DNA from: Marivibrio sp040218065
GTDB taxonomy: Bacteria; Pseudomonadota; Alphaproteobacteria; UBA8366; Aestuariispiraceae
DNA length: 64,000 nt
NCBI RefSeq assembly: GCF_040218065.1
Contig: NZ_JAVJQE010000013.1
Coordinates: 186,001-250,000, forward strand
Reading direction: 5' to 3'
Shown here: positions 1-7,849 of the stretch, piece by piece
How the letters are laid out: each line of letters begins with the position of its first letter
How positions within the stretch are numbered: position 1 is the stretch's first letter
Notes under the pieces: model-generated
What the model saw: only the letters and a program-made list of their open reading frames with translations
Databases searched by the model: none
Told to the model about the DNA's origin: nothing
Made by a program: the position numbers and the translations under genes

Positions 1-600
1 GGTCGTCGGTTCGTCCAGCAGCAACAGCGTCGGGTTGGACAGCAGCGCCATCGCGATGACGACGCGCTGCTGCTGACCGCCCGAGATCTGATGCGGGAAG
101 GCGTTCATGACGCGCGCCGGATCGGGCAGTTTCACCTTCGCCAGCATCTCCTCGGCGCGCCGCCAGGCGTCGTCCTCGCTGATGCCGGGCTCGTGGAAGA
201 GCGGAACCTCCATCAGCTGCTTGCCGATCAGCATAGAGGGGTTCAGGGCCGACATCGGCTCTTGGTAGATCATGGCGATGTCGGAGCCGCGAAGCTGGCG
301 CAGCTCCTCCGTCGACATCTGCGCCATGTCCCGGCCCATGAACTTGATGGAGCCGCCGACGATGCCGCCGTTGCCGCCCATATACTGCATGATCGCCATG
401 GCGACCGTGGACTTCCCGCAGCCGGATTCGCCCACGATGCCGACGGCCTCGCCGGGCATCAGGGTGAGGTTGAAGTCCTTCACGGCCGGCACTTCGCCTG
501 CGCGGATGAAGTAGGAGATCGAGAGATCCTTGATCTCCAGCACCGCCTCTCCCTTGGGCGGGGCCTTGACCGGTTCGGCCTGTTGCAGCGTGTCGCTCAT
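1..600 (-). CDS. Peptide-type ABC importer ATPase, N-terminal part (DppD/OppD family)
   Basis: Nucleotide-binding subunit that would power uptake through the two permeases encoded just upstream in the operon. The gene runs off the left edge, so only the first 200 residues are visible. Walker A is GESGCGKST at about residues 58-66, a Q-loop follows (YQEPMSALNPS), the signature is ISGGQQQR at about 172-179, and the visible part stops at Walker B (LLLLDEPTT). The start is ATG at 600; 25 bases separate it from the stop of the DppC-like gene. Related alphaproteobacterial proteins may be single-domain (about 330 aa) or DppD-DppF fusions; the cut prevents a decision. The family is certain, the substrate is not. 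Confidence 0.95.
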   Translation of the reverse strand, partial: MSDTLQQAEPVKAPPKGEAVLEIKDLSISYFIRAGEVPAVKDFNLTLMPGEAVGIVGESGCGKSTVAMAIMQYMGGNGGIVGGSIKFMGRDMAQMSTEELRQLRGSDIAMIYQEPMSALNPSMLIGKQLMEVPLFHEPGISEDDAWRRAEEMLAKVKLPDPARVMNAFPHQISGGQQQRVVIAMALLSNPTLLLLDEPTT

Positions 601-625
601 GCTTCTTTCTCCCTTACCCCAGAGG

Positions 626-1531
626 TCAGTCGCGCAGCGACACTTCGCGCAGGCCGTCGGCCAGCAGGTTGAAGCCGAGCACCAGCAGCGAAACCGCGAG
701 CGCAGGGAAGAACGGCATCCACCAGAAGCCGCCCATGGCGAGCGAGCGGGTCTCGTTGATCATCCCGCCCCAATCCGGGAAGGGCGGCGGCAGCCCCAGG
801 CCGAGGAATCCCAAGGCCCCGATGGTGATCGTCGTGTAGCCCATGCGCAGGCAGGCCTCGACGATCAGCGGCCCGCGGGCGTTCGGCAGCAGTTCGACCA
901 ACATGATGTACCAGGGATTCTCGCCCCGGGTCTGGGCGGCGGCGATGTAGTCGCGCGTCGCGATGTCCAGCGTCAGCCCGCGCACGATGCGCATGATGCC
1001 CGGCGCGGAGGCGAAGACCACCGCGAAGACGATGGTCAGGCCCGAGGCGCCCGCCGTGGTGATGATCAGCACGAACAGCACCATGACCGGGAAGGACAGG
1101 ATGACGTTGGCCAGGAAGGAAAGCAGCTCGTCCACCCAGCCGCGGAAGTAGCCGGCCGCCAGCCCCATCAGGATGCCCACCACATAGGCGCTGAATGTCG
1201 CGACCGAGGCGTAGAAGACGACCCGCTGGGTGCCGTAGATCAGCCGCGAGAAGATATCGCGCCCTTTCTGGTCTGCGCCCAGCAGCAGGAACTCCCCGTT
1301 CGCCGTCGTCGTCATCGGCGCGGCGAACGGCTCCAAAAAGGCGTCGTAGCGATAGGGCGCCAGCAAGGGCGCGAAGATCGCCACAAAAACGAAGAAGACG
1401 ACCAGCGCCATGCCGATGACGCCGACCGGGCTTTCCTTCAGCAGCAGAAAGGAGCCGATGATCTGCTCCATCGTGCCCTTCGGGCGGTCGGAGGCGGCGA
1501 CGGTGCCGTCGGTGTTGCTCGCGTCGGTCAT
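626..1531 (-). CDS. Peptide/opine-type ABC importer permease (DppC family)
   Basis: Inner-membrane permease of 301 aa with an N-terminal cytosolic segment, a first membrane helix near residues 35-60 and five further helices. The DppC hallmark LGADQKGRDIFSRLIYG follows the first periplasmic loop, the EAA-type coupling loop reads AAAQTRGENPWYI, and LGFLGLGLPPPFPDWG is the typical last-third motif. It lies between the DppB-like gene (16-base gap upstream) and the ATPase gene, so it is part of one minus-strand operon. Substrate could be di/oligopeptides, opines, nickel or sugars; the sequence does not decide. Confidence 0.95.
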   Translation of the reverse strand: MTDASNTDGTVAASDRPKGTMEQIIGSFLLLKESPVGVIGMALVVFFVFVAIFAPLLAPYRYDAFLEPFAAPMTTTANGEFLLLGADQKGRDIFSRLIYGTQRVVFYASVATFSAYVVGILMGLAAGYFRGWVDELLSFLANVILSFPVMVLFVLIITTAGASGLTIVFAVVFASAPGIMRIVRGLTLDIATRDYIAAAQTRGENPWYIMLVELLPNARGPLIVEACLRMGYTTITIGALGFLGLGLPPPFPDWGGMINETRSLAMGGFWWMPFFPALAVSLLVLGFNLLADGLREVSLRD

Positions 1532-1547
1532 GATGCGTCCCTCCCCC

Positions 1548-2480
1548 TCAACTGAACCGGATGCGTGGATTGAGGAACGTGTAGCCGATATCGCCCAGCG
1601 TCTGGCTGAGCACGGCCACGAAAACGGCCGCCAGACCGCACGCCTCGATCACGAAGATGTCGCGCCTAAGCGCCGCCTCCAGCAGCAAGGTCCCGAAGCC
1701 TTTGTAGGCGAAGGCGTATTCGGTCACGACCACGCCCGAGAGCAGCCAATTGAGCTGCAGCATGATGACCGTGAACGGCGCGATCAGCGCGTTGCGCAAC
1801 GCGTGCTTCAGGATCACCCGTTTGTAGGGCAGTCCTTTCAGGACCGCGGTGCGGATGTAGTGGGTCGTCATAACCTCGGCCATCGAGGCGCGCGTCATGC
1901 GGGCGATGTAGCCGAAGCCGTAGAGCACGAGCACCGAGACGGGCAGAATCAGCTCGATCCAATTCCATCCCGCCGCCATCGAACTGGTTCCCGGCAGCCA
2001 CCCGAGCTGGATGACGAAGATGGTGGAGAGAATGACCGCGCTTGCGAATTCCGGGACGGAGGTCGTCACGATCGAGACGACCGAAATCGTTCGATCCTGC
2101 AGCGAGCCTTCCTTCATCCCCGCCAACACGCCGAGGAACAGCGCCAAGGGAACCATGATCGCGAAGGTGATGCCGGCTAAGATTCCGGTGTTGCCCAATC
2201 GGTCCCAGAAGAACTCGTTCACCGGTCGCTTGTACTGCACCGATTCGCCCAGGTCGCCGCTCGCGACCCCGCCGACCCAGTCCAGGAAGCGCACCGGGAT
2301 CGGCCGATCGTAGCCGTTCTCCTCGATCCAGATGTCCAGCTGCTCCGCCTGAGCGTAGGGTCCGAGCACGCCGCGCGCCACCTTGCGCGGATCGCCCTCG
2401 TTGACGATGAACAGAATGAACCCCACCACCAGCATGATGAGCAGCATCAGCCCGATCCGTCGGACCAATAGACGAGTCAT
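1548..2480 (-). CDS. Peptide/opine-type ABC importer permease (DppB family)
   Basis: Inner-membrane permease of 310 aa. The N-terminal helix lies at about residues 9-28, a long periplasmic loop follows (typical of DppB), and the coupling loop reads RTAVLKGLPYKRVILKHALRNAL. The C-terminal YKGFGTLLLEAALRRD stretch matches the family. It pairs with the DppC-like protein to form the transmembrane channel. About 305 bases separate it from the upstream binding-protein gene; that gap contains a strong nested hairpin (2715-2765) that could lower expression of the membrane part relative to the binding protein. Confidence 0.95.
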   Translation of the reverse strand: MTRLLVRRIGLMLLIMLVVGFILFIVNEGDPRKVARGVLGPYAQAEQLDIWIEENGYDRPIPVRFLDWVGGVASGDLGESVQYKRPVNEFFWDRLGNTGILAGITFAIMVPLALFLGVLAGMKEGSLQDRTISVVSIVTTSVPEFASAVILSTIFVIQLGWLPGTSSMAAGWNWIELILPVSVLVLYGFGYIARMTRASMAEVMTTHYIRTAVLKGLPYKRVILKHALRNALIAPFTVIMLQLNWLLSGVVVTEYAFAYKGFGTLLLEAALRRDIFVIEACGLAAVFVAVLSQTLGDIGYTFLNPRIRFS

Positions 2481-2714
2481 AACCGCCGTCCCCCTTTATC
2501 GTCCCCCGAACGCAGTCTGACGCCCCGAGCGCCGCGAGCGCGTTCTCAATCGGATGGAGTCCCCGGTCCGGGCCCTTCGGCGGCCCTTGTTCTCCAGCCG
2601 GGGCGGTCCGAACAGCCGGCGTGTGCGTGAGCCGGCCGGAAACCGCTTGTCGAAAAATCACAAACCAATGGCTGCGGCGCGGGGCCGCAAGGCTCAGGCG
2701 CGAACAATCCGGCG

Positions 2715-2765
2715 CCGTCGCCCCTTCCCAGGCGGGCTCCGGCCCCGCCGCCGAAAGGGCGACGG
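2715..2765 (-). terminator. Nested hairpin between binding-protein gene and permease genes
   Basis: Outer arms 2715-2726 and 2755-2765 pair over 11 bp with a single bulged C, and an inner GC stem (2731-2736 with 2744-2749) sits inside. There is no clear T-run on the minus strand, so it may be an attenuator or an mRNA 3'-end stabiliser rather than a classical terminator. The rest of 2481-2785 shows no gene that I can support. Confidence 0.4.
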
Positions 2766-2785
2766 GGCCGACCCCGACGGCTCGC

Positions 2786-4504
2786 TTACGCGTCGAGCCA
2801 GACGTTGTGGAACTGGTGGTAGAAGGTCGGGTGCGTGACGTGCCCCTTGACCCGCTTGTTGGCCGCCTTGAAGACCGACCGCCAGAACGGCTGGATGATG
2901 ACGCCGCTGTCGCGCAGCAGCCGCTCCGGCTTCTCCATCAGCTTGCGGCGCTCCTCGACGTCGAGCGTCGCCTCGGCCGCGTCCAGAGCCGCGTCGAACT
3001 CCGGGTTGCTGTAGGCCGACTCGTTCCAAGGCACGCCCGTGCGGTAGGCGAGGCTGAGCACCATGGTGCCGAGCGGACGGTGCGTCCAGCTGGTGAGGCC
3101 GAACGGCGCCTTGTCCCAGACCTCCCAATACTGGTTGGCCGGCATCTTGTTGATGCGCAGATCGATGCCTGCGGCGCGGCACTGCGAGGCCAGCGCTTCG
3201 CACTGCGCGGTCTCCCAGGGACCCTGCGTGTCGCCGACCACGATCTCGAAGGAGATGCCGTCCTCGTAACCGGCCTTCGCCAGCTCGGCCTTGGCCTCCT
3301 CGATGTTGCGCGTCGGCCCGGGCAGGTCGAAATACTCCGGATGGATCTGGCAGACGTGGTAGTCCGCCGCCTCCTGGCCGGCGTTGCGGTGCGCGATCTC
3401 CAGCATCTGAGCCCGGTCGGCGCAGAGCTGCACCGCCTTGCGGACGTGAATGTTGTCGAACGGCGCCTCGGTCGTGCGCATGCGCATGACGCCGGTCTGG
3501 GCCGTCACCGCCTCATGGAGCTCCACGTTCGGCAGCCGCCGGACGACGTCAAGCTGATCCACCGGCGTGTTGTAGGTCATGTCGACCTGATCGGACGCGA
3601 TGGCGCCGATCTGCGCGTTCGGGTCGTTCCCGAGGTCGATGTACTGGATCTCATCCAGATAGAACGGCCCGGCCCACCAGTCGCGCGCCTTGCGCAGCAC
3701 GGCCTTCTGACCGACCGAGAACTCGGCCAGCTCGAACGCGCCGGTGCCGATCGGGTTGGCCGACAGATCCGCCTCGTAGTCCGTGCCGAAGCCGCGGTGC
3801 GTGATCGCGGTCGGATAGTTGTAGAAGTTCTCCGGCATCGCGAGCGCGGCGGAGTTCAGGTTGAACTGCACCGTGTAGTCGTCGACCACCTCGACGGCGC
3901 CGGGGATGCCCTGCTTCTTGCCGTCGACCTCTTCGACCATCGGCGAAAACAGGCCGAGGTTGGAGGAGCCGGTCGCCGGGTCGAGCCAGCGATTGACCGT
4001 GTGCGCGATGTCGGCCGACCCGAACTCGTCGCCGTTGGACCACTTGATCCCTTTGCGCGCGGTGAAGCGCCAGGTCTTCAGATCCTCGGACGCCTCCCAG
4101 CCCTCGGCCAGGTAGGGGCGCGTGATGTTGTCGGCGCCGGTGCGGGTCAGATGCTCGACGATGAAGCGCGCGACGTTGGACTTCTCGACCCAGTCGAAGG
4201 TCGCGGGGTCCGTCATCTCCTGCACCGCCATCGCGACGCGCAGGCTGCCGCCCGCCTTCGGCGTCTGGGCCATGGCGGATTTGACGCCCGCACCTTCGCC
4301 CGTGATCGAACCGGCCATGGCGTAGGCCGCCGTGGCCGACATGCCGAGCAGCGTCGCGGTGCGCAAGAAGTCGCGCCGATTGACGCGGCCCTGACGAAGC
4401 AGATCCGCCAATTCCGGCAGATAGGGGTGCGTCTCGTAGCCGAGCTTCTTAGCCTCCGGCCCGATATAGCGCTTCTTCCCCAAAAGGCTGTTGCGTTTGA
4501 ACAT
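2786..4504 (-). CDS. Extracellular solute-binding protein of peptide-type ABC importer (SBP_bac_5), Tat signal
   Basis: Periplasmic receptor of 572 aa, first gene of the minus-strand importer operon. The N-terminus has a 40-residue extension and then a twin-arginine signal: RRDFLRT begins at residue 43 and is followed by a hydrophobic segment (LLGMSATAAYAMAG), so export in folded form via Tat is likely. The family core is clear (LAEGWEASEDLKTWRFTARKG, then ANPIGTGAFEL near residues 250-260). Size is at the upper end for cluster C binding proteins, which bind peptides, opines, nickel or oligosaccharides. The ligand is unknown. Confidence 0.95.
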   Translation of the reverse strand: MFKRNSLLGKKRYIGPEAKKLGYETHPYLPELADLLRQGRVNRRDFLRTATLLGMSATAAYAMAGSITGEGAGVKSAMAQTPKAGGSLRVAMAVQEMTDPATFDWVEKSNVARFIVEHLTRTGADNITRPYLAEGWEASEDLKTWRFTARKGIKWSNGDEFGSADIAHTVNRWLDPATGSSNLGLFSPMVEEVDGKKQGIPGAVEVVDDYTVQFNLNSAALAMPENFYNYPTAITHRGFGTDYEADLSANPIGTGAFELAEFSVGQKAVLRKARDWWAGPFYLDEIQYIDLGNDPNAQIGAIASDQVDMTYNTPVDQLDVVRRLPNVELHEAVTAQTGVMRMRTTEAPFDNIHVRKAVQLCADRAQMLEIAHRNAGQEAADYHVCQIHPEYFDLPGPTRNIEEAKAELAKAGYEDGISFEIVVGDTQGPWETAQCEALASQCRAAGIDLRINKMPANQYWEVWDKAPFGLTSWTHRPLGTMVLSLAYRTGVPWNESAYSNPEFDAALDAAEATLDVEERRKLMEKPERLLRDSGVIIQPFWRSVFKAANKRVKGHVTHPTFYHQFHNVWLDA

Positions 4505-4930
4505 GGTCTACCGTCTCCCTTTGCCTAAGCCCAAGCGCCCGAATGCGCGCAGCCCCGCCGCCGCACGGCGACGGAGCGCAAGCCGGACGTCATTTCAAAA
4601 AATTCGCGCCGTGCGCGGTGCTCTCGCTTGGCGACACAAGCACTTCCCTGTCCTTTCGGCGCTTCGCCTTATGACTCGCGCCCAAAAACGGGCGGGATCC
4701 GGATCGAATGCGCCTGGTAAGCCCCCTTCACCCCGACCACGCGAACCCTGTGCGCGCCGCGGCTCGGTCACCGTACCCGTCCGTTTCCCCGGACGGTGAT
4801 TTTTTCTTCCCGCGCAACATTTTGCATGCGCCTGTGCCGAAAGTATGGCCGGTGCGGCTTTTCAAAGTCAAATGCTAAAGGGCTTGGAAAATCTGGAGCT
4901 TGCCTTCCCCTGCCGGTAATTTTCGGCAAG
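4505..4930. other. Intergenic region upstream of peptide-type ABC operon
   Basis: 426 bases without a convincing gene. It should carry the promoter of the minus-strand importer operon and the 3' end of the PhnD-like unit. It is locally less GC-rich around 4797-4830. The only clear structure is a hairpin (4777-4796) followed by a T-run on the plus strand, listed separately. Confidence 0.5.
4777..4806 (+). terminator. Hairpin plus T-tract, plus-strand orientation
   Basis: Arms 4777-4783 and 4790-4796 form a perfect 7-bp GC-rich stem with a 6-base loop, followed after a few bases by six T residues. In the plus orientation it resembles an intrinsic terminator, yet no plus-strand gene precedes it. 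It may stop antisense transcription or be fortuitous. Confidence 0.4.
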
Positions 4931-5791
4931 TTATTGTCGCGGATGAAACAGCCGTTCCGGCAAGGTGTGAGCGGCGTCTCGCTCCATTTCCGTCACCCGC
5001 GCATAGGCGTCCGGCGGCAGGACCTCCAGAGCGTCGATCCGCAACCGCCGGCGCGTCGCCGCCAACGCCGGGTCGGCGACCGCGGCGGCCAACCCGCGAC
5101 GCAAGGCCGCCACGCCTTCCGGCGACGTTCCCGCCGCGGTGACGAGCGGCAGGCCGGGCGCGAAGGGGGTCCGGGCGATCTCGACCAATCCCGACCATTC
5201 CGCAGGCGCGACGTCCCGGATCAACGCGGCCGTCACCGCGTCGACGGCGCAAAGATCGGCCCCGCCGGCGCGCACCGTCGCCAGGCTTTCCCGATGACCG
5301 CCGGTTAGCGCTACGCCGGAGAAAAAGGGCGCTGTCGGGGCCGCGCGGCCGGCCGCCCGCAGCGCGTCGGCCGCCGCCGCCCTCAGGGCGTGCCGGCCCG
5401 ACTGCGAATCCAGACCGTTCACGGCGAGCCGCCGCCCCTCGAAGTCGAGGAGCGAGGCCCCCGCGTCGACGGCCCGCGCGACGATCAGACTGCAATAGTC
5501 CGCGCCGGCGCACCCCGGCGCCCGATAGCGCGGCGTGGCGACGTAGATGAGCGCCCCCGCCAGCGCATGCGTCAGCGGATAACCGCAGGTTTGGGAGAGC
5601 ACCAGATCCGGCGCGGTCCAATGCTCGTGCGCGTCGCGCGGCCATTCCAGCGTCTCCGGCGCGGCCGCGCCCGCCGCCGCCAGATGGCCGCGCAGACCCG
5701 CCCACCAAGCTTCGACCGTCGGCCGCAATTCCTCGGGCGCGTACATGAACAGTCCCGCACGCCCCGCCGCCGCGACGCCACCCGCGGTCAC
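4931..5791 (-). CDS. PhnD-like phosphate/phosphonate-type binding protein lacking a signal peptide
   Basis: 286 aa with the periplasmic-binding-protein fold of the PhnD/SsuA/transferrin group: a TCGYPLTHALAG stretch near residue 69, YCSLIVARAVDAGASLLDFEGRRLAVNG around 100-125, and a typical GGHRESLATVRAGGADLCAVD hinge segment. PhnD proteins normally bind phosphonates or related anions for an ABC importer. Here no signal peptide or lipobox can be seen and no permease or ATPase lies nearby. The start ATG overlaps the stop of the upstream regulator gene by four bases (ATGA), which fixes the start and argues for translational coupling. A cytosolic ligand-sensing role with that regulator is inference. 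Confidence 0.8.
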   Translation of the reverse strand: MTAGGVAAAGRAGLFMYAPEELRPTVEAWWAGLRGHLAAAGAAAPETLEWPRDAHEHWTAPDLVLSQTCGYPLTHALAGALIYVATPRYRAPGCAGADYCSLIVARAVDAGASLLDFEGRRLAVNGLDSQSGRHALRAAAADALRAAGRAAPTAPFFSGVALTGGHRESLATVRAGGADLCAVDAVTAALIRDVAPAEWSGLVEIARTPFAPGLPLVTAAGTSPEGVAALRRGLAAAVADPALAATRRRLRIDALEVLPPDAYARVTEMERDAAHTLPERLFHPRQ

Positions 5792-6669
5792 GTCCCAGCC
5801 TCCTGGGGCTCGGCGGCCGTCCGGGCGGCCACTTCGCGCAGGAACTGCGGCGCCTCGTGCGCCTGGACCACGGCCGCACGGATCAACCGGTCGAAATGCT
5901 CGGTCAGCAGCCGGATATGCTCCGTCGTGTTGAAGACGAAGTACATTTCGCCCAGAAACAGAGCGGCGCGTTTCGGGCCGAAGACGGTGTAGGGCGTCGC
6001 GTAATGCCGCAGCCCGTCGAACAGGAAGATGCGCAGACGCGGATACAGCTCGTCGCTCAACGCCGCCATATGCTCCAACTGCTCAACCCGTTGGTCGCGC
6101 GACAGCCCCGACCAGACGCCGCAGCCGTCGGCGAAGCTCTCAATCACCTGACGCGAGCAGCAGATCTCGAAATCGGCGTCCGGCGCCCGGCTGTAATCCA
6201 GTTTGCGGCTCGCCGCCGCGATCGCTTCCGACGGCTTTTTCGCCGCGTAGCCCGAGTACTCGTACGTCAGGACCGCCTCGGTCTTGGCGAGGTCGGGCAA
6301 GGTCGCCGGCACGTAGCGGATCTTGTAGCCCGCCGCCTCGCGATGCCAGCGCTGCAGGTTCTCGTCCGACGGCGCGGTCGGGCGGCTCAGCGCCACCTCG
6401 ACCGACTCGCGCAGGATGTCGGCCCCCAGCTTCTCCTGCGCGGTCAGCCCCATCAGCCAATCGAGGCTGACCTGCAGCACCTGGGCCACCGCCGCGACCG
6501 TATCCGCGCGCGGCAGACGATCCGCATCCTCTGACAATAATTGCGACAGGGTCGAACGATCGATCCCCGCATCGGCCGCCAACCGAGAGCGATTCGTCTC
6601 GGCGCGCCGCATCGCATGCGTCAGCCGCTCACGAAACAGCCGAACCGTGGCGCGGCGATCAAGGCTCAT
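5788..6669 (-). CDS. Xre-family transcriptional regulator
   Basis: 293 aa. An N-terminal Xre/Cro helix-turn-helix spans about residues 8-62 (RSRLAADAGIDRSTLSQLL recognition region) and ends with SLDWLMGL, as in other Xre regulators. The remaining ~220 residues match no domain that I recognise; they include a Lys/Tyr-rich section and an aromatic segment (FLGEMYFVFNTTEHIRLLTEHFDRLI) near the end, perhaps an effector or dimer domain. Downstream, overlapping by 4 bases, is the signal-less PhnD-like gene. A 12-bp perfect palindrome 25 bases upstream of the start codon is a candidate operator for autoregulation. Confidence 0.9.
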   Translation of the reverse strand: MSLDRRATVRLFRERLTHAMRRAETNRSRLAADAGIDRSTLSQLLSEDADRLPRADTVAAVAQVLQVSLDWLMGLTAQEKLGADILRESVEVALSRPTAPSDENLQRWHREAAGYKIRYVPATLPDLAKTEAVLTYEYSGYAAKKPSEAIAAASRKLDYSRAPDADFEICCSRQVIESFADGCGVWSGLSRDQRVEQLEHMAALSDELYPRLRIFLFDGLRHYATPYTVFGPKRAALFLGEMYFVFNTTEHIRLLTEHFDRLIRAAVVQAHEAPQFLREVAARTAAEPQEAGT

Positions 6670-6812
6670 GCCGTCCTTCCTTTCAAAATTTGTTGATAAT
6701 TATCACATATGTTTATGAAGACAACATTATATCCTGTTATGTCGGGTCTGGTGACTTAATGTGACAACCCCCTCGTTGCGGGCCGGGTTTTTCCAGCGCA
6801 ACCCTATGCGCC
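6670..6812. promoter_or_regulatory. Divergent control region of Xre unit and desaturase gene
   Basis: Unusually AT-rich for this genome between about 6681 and 6760. It separates the leftward Xre gene from the rightward desaturase gene and should carry both promoters. No exact sigma-70 boxes could be assigned with confidence. Confidence 0.5.
6694..6705. promoter_or_regulatory. 12-bp perfect palindrome, candidate Xre operator
   Basis: TGATAATTATCA is identical to its own reverse complement and lies 25 bases upstream of the Xre start codon in the AT-rich divergent control region. Position and symmetry fit binding of a homodimeric helix-turn-helix protein. Binding is inferred. Confidence 0.45.
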
Positions 6813-7781
6813 ATGAGCGACGTTCCTTTCGGCCGATCGTCGGCGCCCGCCGGCCGCCCCGGCCCCGAGAAATTCAGAACCCGAGCCGCGAGCGCCCTTG
6901 ACGCAGTCGAGGCCCCCACCTGGGGCGTGATCGCGCTTTGTTACGGCGGCTTCGCGGCCTTGACCTGGTGGTGGCGGGAGGTTCCGCTTTATCTTCTGGC
7001 GCCGGCCGGGGCCTATCTCTTGTGCCTGCAGGCGCACCTCGCCCATGAGATCCTGCACGGCCACCCCACCCGGCGACGTTGGGTGAACGAGCTCTTCGCC
7101 TGGCCCCCGCTCACCCTGTGGCTGCCCTACCCGATATACCGCGACAGCCATTTGGCGCACCACCGCATCGGGACCCTCACCTGCCCGATCGACGATCCGG
7201 AAAGCTTTTATCACACGCCCGCGCGCTGGGCGGCGAAGCCGGCGGCGCTGCGCGCGCTGTTGACCTTCAATCAGAGCTTCGTCGGTCGCATGACGGTCGG
7301 GCCGGCGCTGATGGTGACGCGCTTCTGGGCCGGCGAAATCCGCCGATTCAGGCGCGGCGACCGGGCCTATCTCGGCGTCTGGGCGGCCCATCTCGCGCTC
7401 GCCGCGCTGGTGCTGATCTGGGTCGGCGCCGTATGCGGCATGCCGCTTTGGCTCTATCTGGCGGGGATCGTCTATCCGGCGCTTTCGCTCGGCCTGCTGC
7501 GCTCCTATGTCGAGCATCGCCCGGGCGCGGAACAGGACGAGCGCTGCGCGATCGTGGAAGGCGGGCCGCTGATGCGCCTGCTCTTTCTCAACAACAATTT
7601 CCATCTGATCCATCACAGCCGCCCCGGCTTGCCGTGGTACAAGATCCCCGCCGCCTGGCGCGCCGATCGGGCCGGGTGGCTCGCCCGGAACGGGGGCTAC
7701 CGATACCGGGACTATTTGCACGTCGCGCGCCGCCATTTCCTGCGACCGAAGGACAGCCCGATCCACCCGAGCGCGCGCTGA
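6813..7781 (+). CDS. Fatty acid desaturase-family membrane di-iron enzyme
   Basis: 322 aa with membrane helices near residues 37-80 and 185-220 and three histidine clusters that bind the di-iron centre in this family: HLAHEILHGH (about residue 75), HLAHH (about 113) and HLIHH (about 268). The family introduces double bonds or hydroxyl groups into acyl chains or carotenoid-type lipids at the membrane. The substrate is not evident. It is the first gene of a plus-strand group; the HAL/PAL-like gene begins 68 bases after its stop, so co-transcription is likely. ATG at 6813 gives an N-terminus with a polar lead of about 30 residues. Confidence 0.9.
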   Translation: MSDVPFGRSSAPAGRPGPEKFRTRAASALDAVEAPTWGVIALCYGGFAALTWWWREVPLYLLAPAGAYLLCLQAHLAHEILHGHPTRRRWVNELFAWPPLTLWLPYPIYRDSHLAHHRIGTLTCPIDDPESFYHTPARWAAKPAALRALLTFNQSFVGRMTVGPALMVTRFWAGEIRRFRRGDRAYLGVWAAHLALAALVLIWVGAVCGMPLWLYLAGIVYPALSLGLLRSYVEHRPGAEQDERCAIVEGGPLMRLLFLNNNFHLIHHSRPGLPWYKIPAAWRADRAGWLARNGGYRYRDYLHVARRHFLRPKDSPIHPSAR

Positions 7782-7849
7782 AGCGCTTCCGCCCCGCCGC
7801 TGCCCGTGCTAGGGGCGAGGATCTTCAATCCCACGACGCCCGAGCTCCG

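Noticed and set aside
2621..4528. 635-codon plus-strand frame over the binding-protein gene
   Set aside because: Antisense shadow of a clear SBP_bac_5 gene; composition is Arg/Val/Asp-rich without any family signature.
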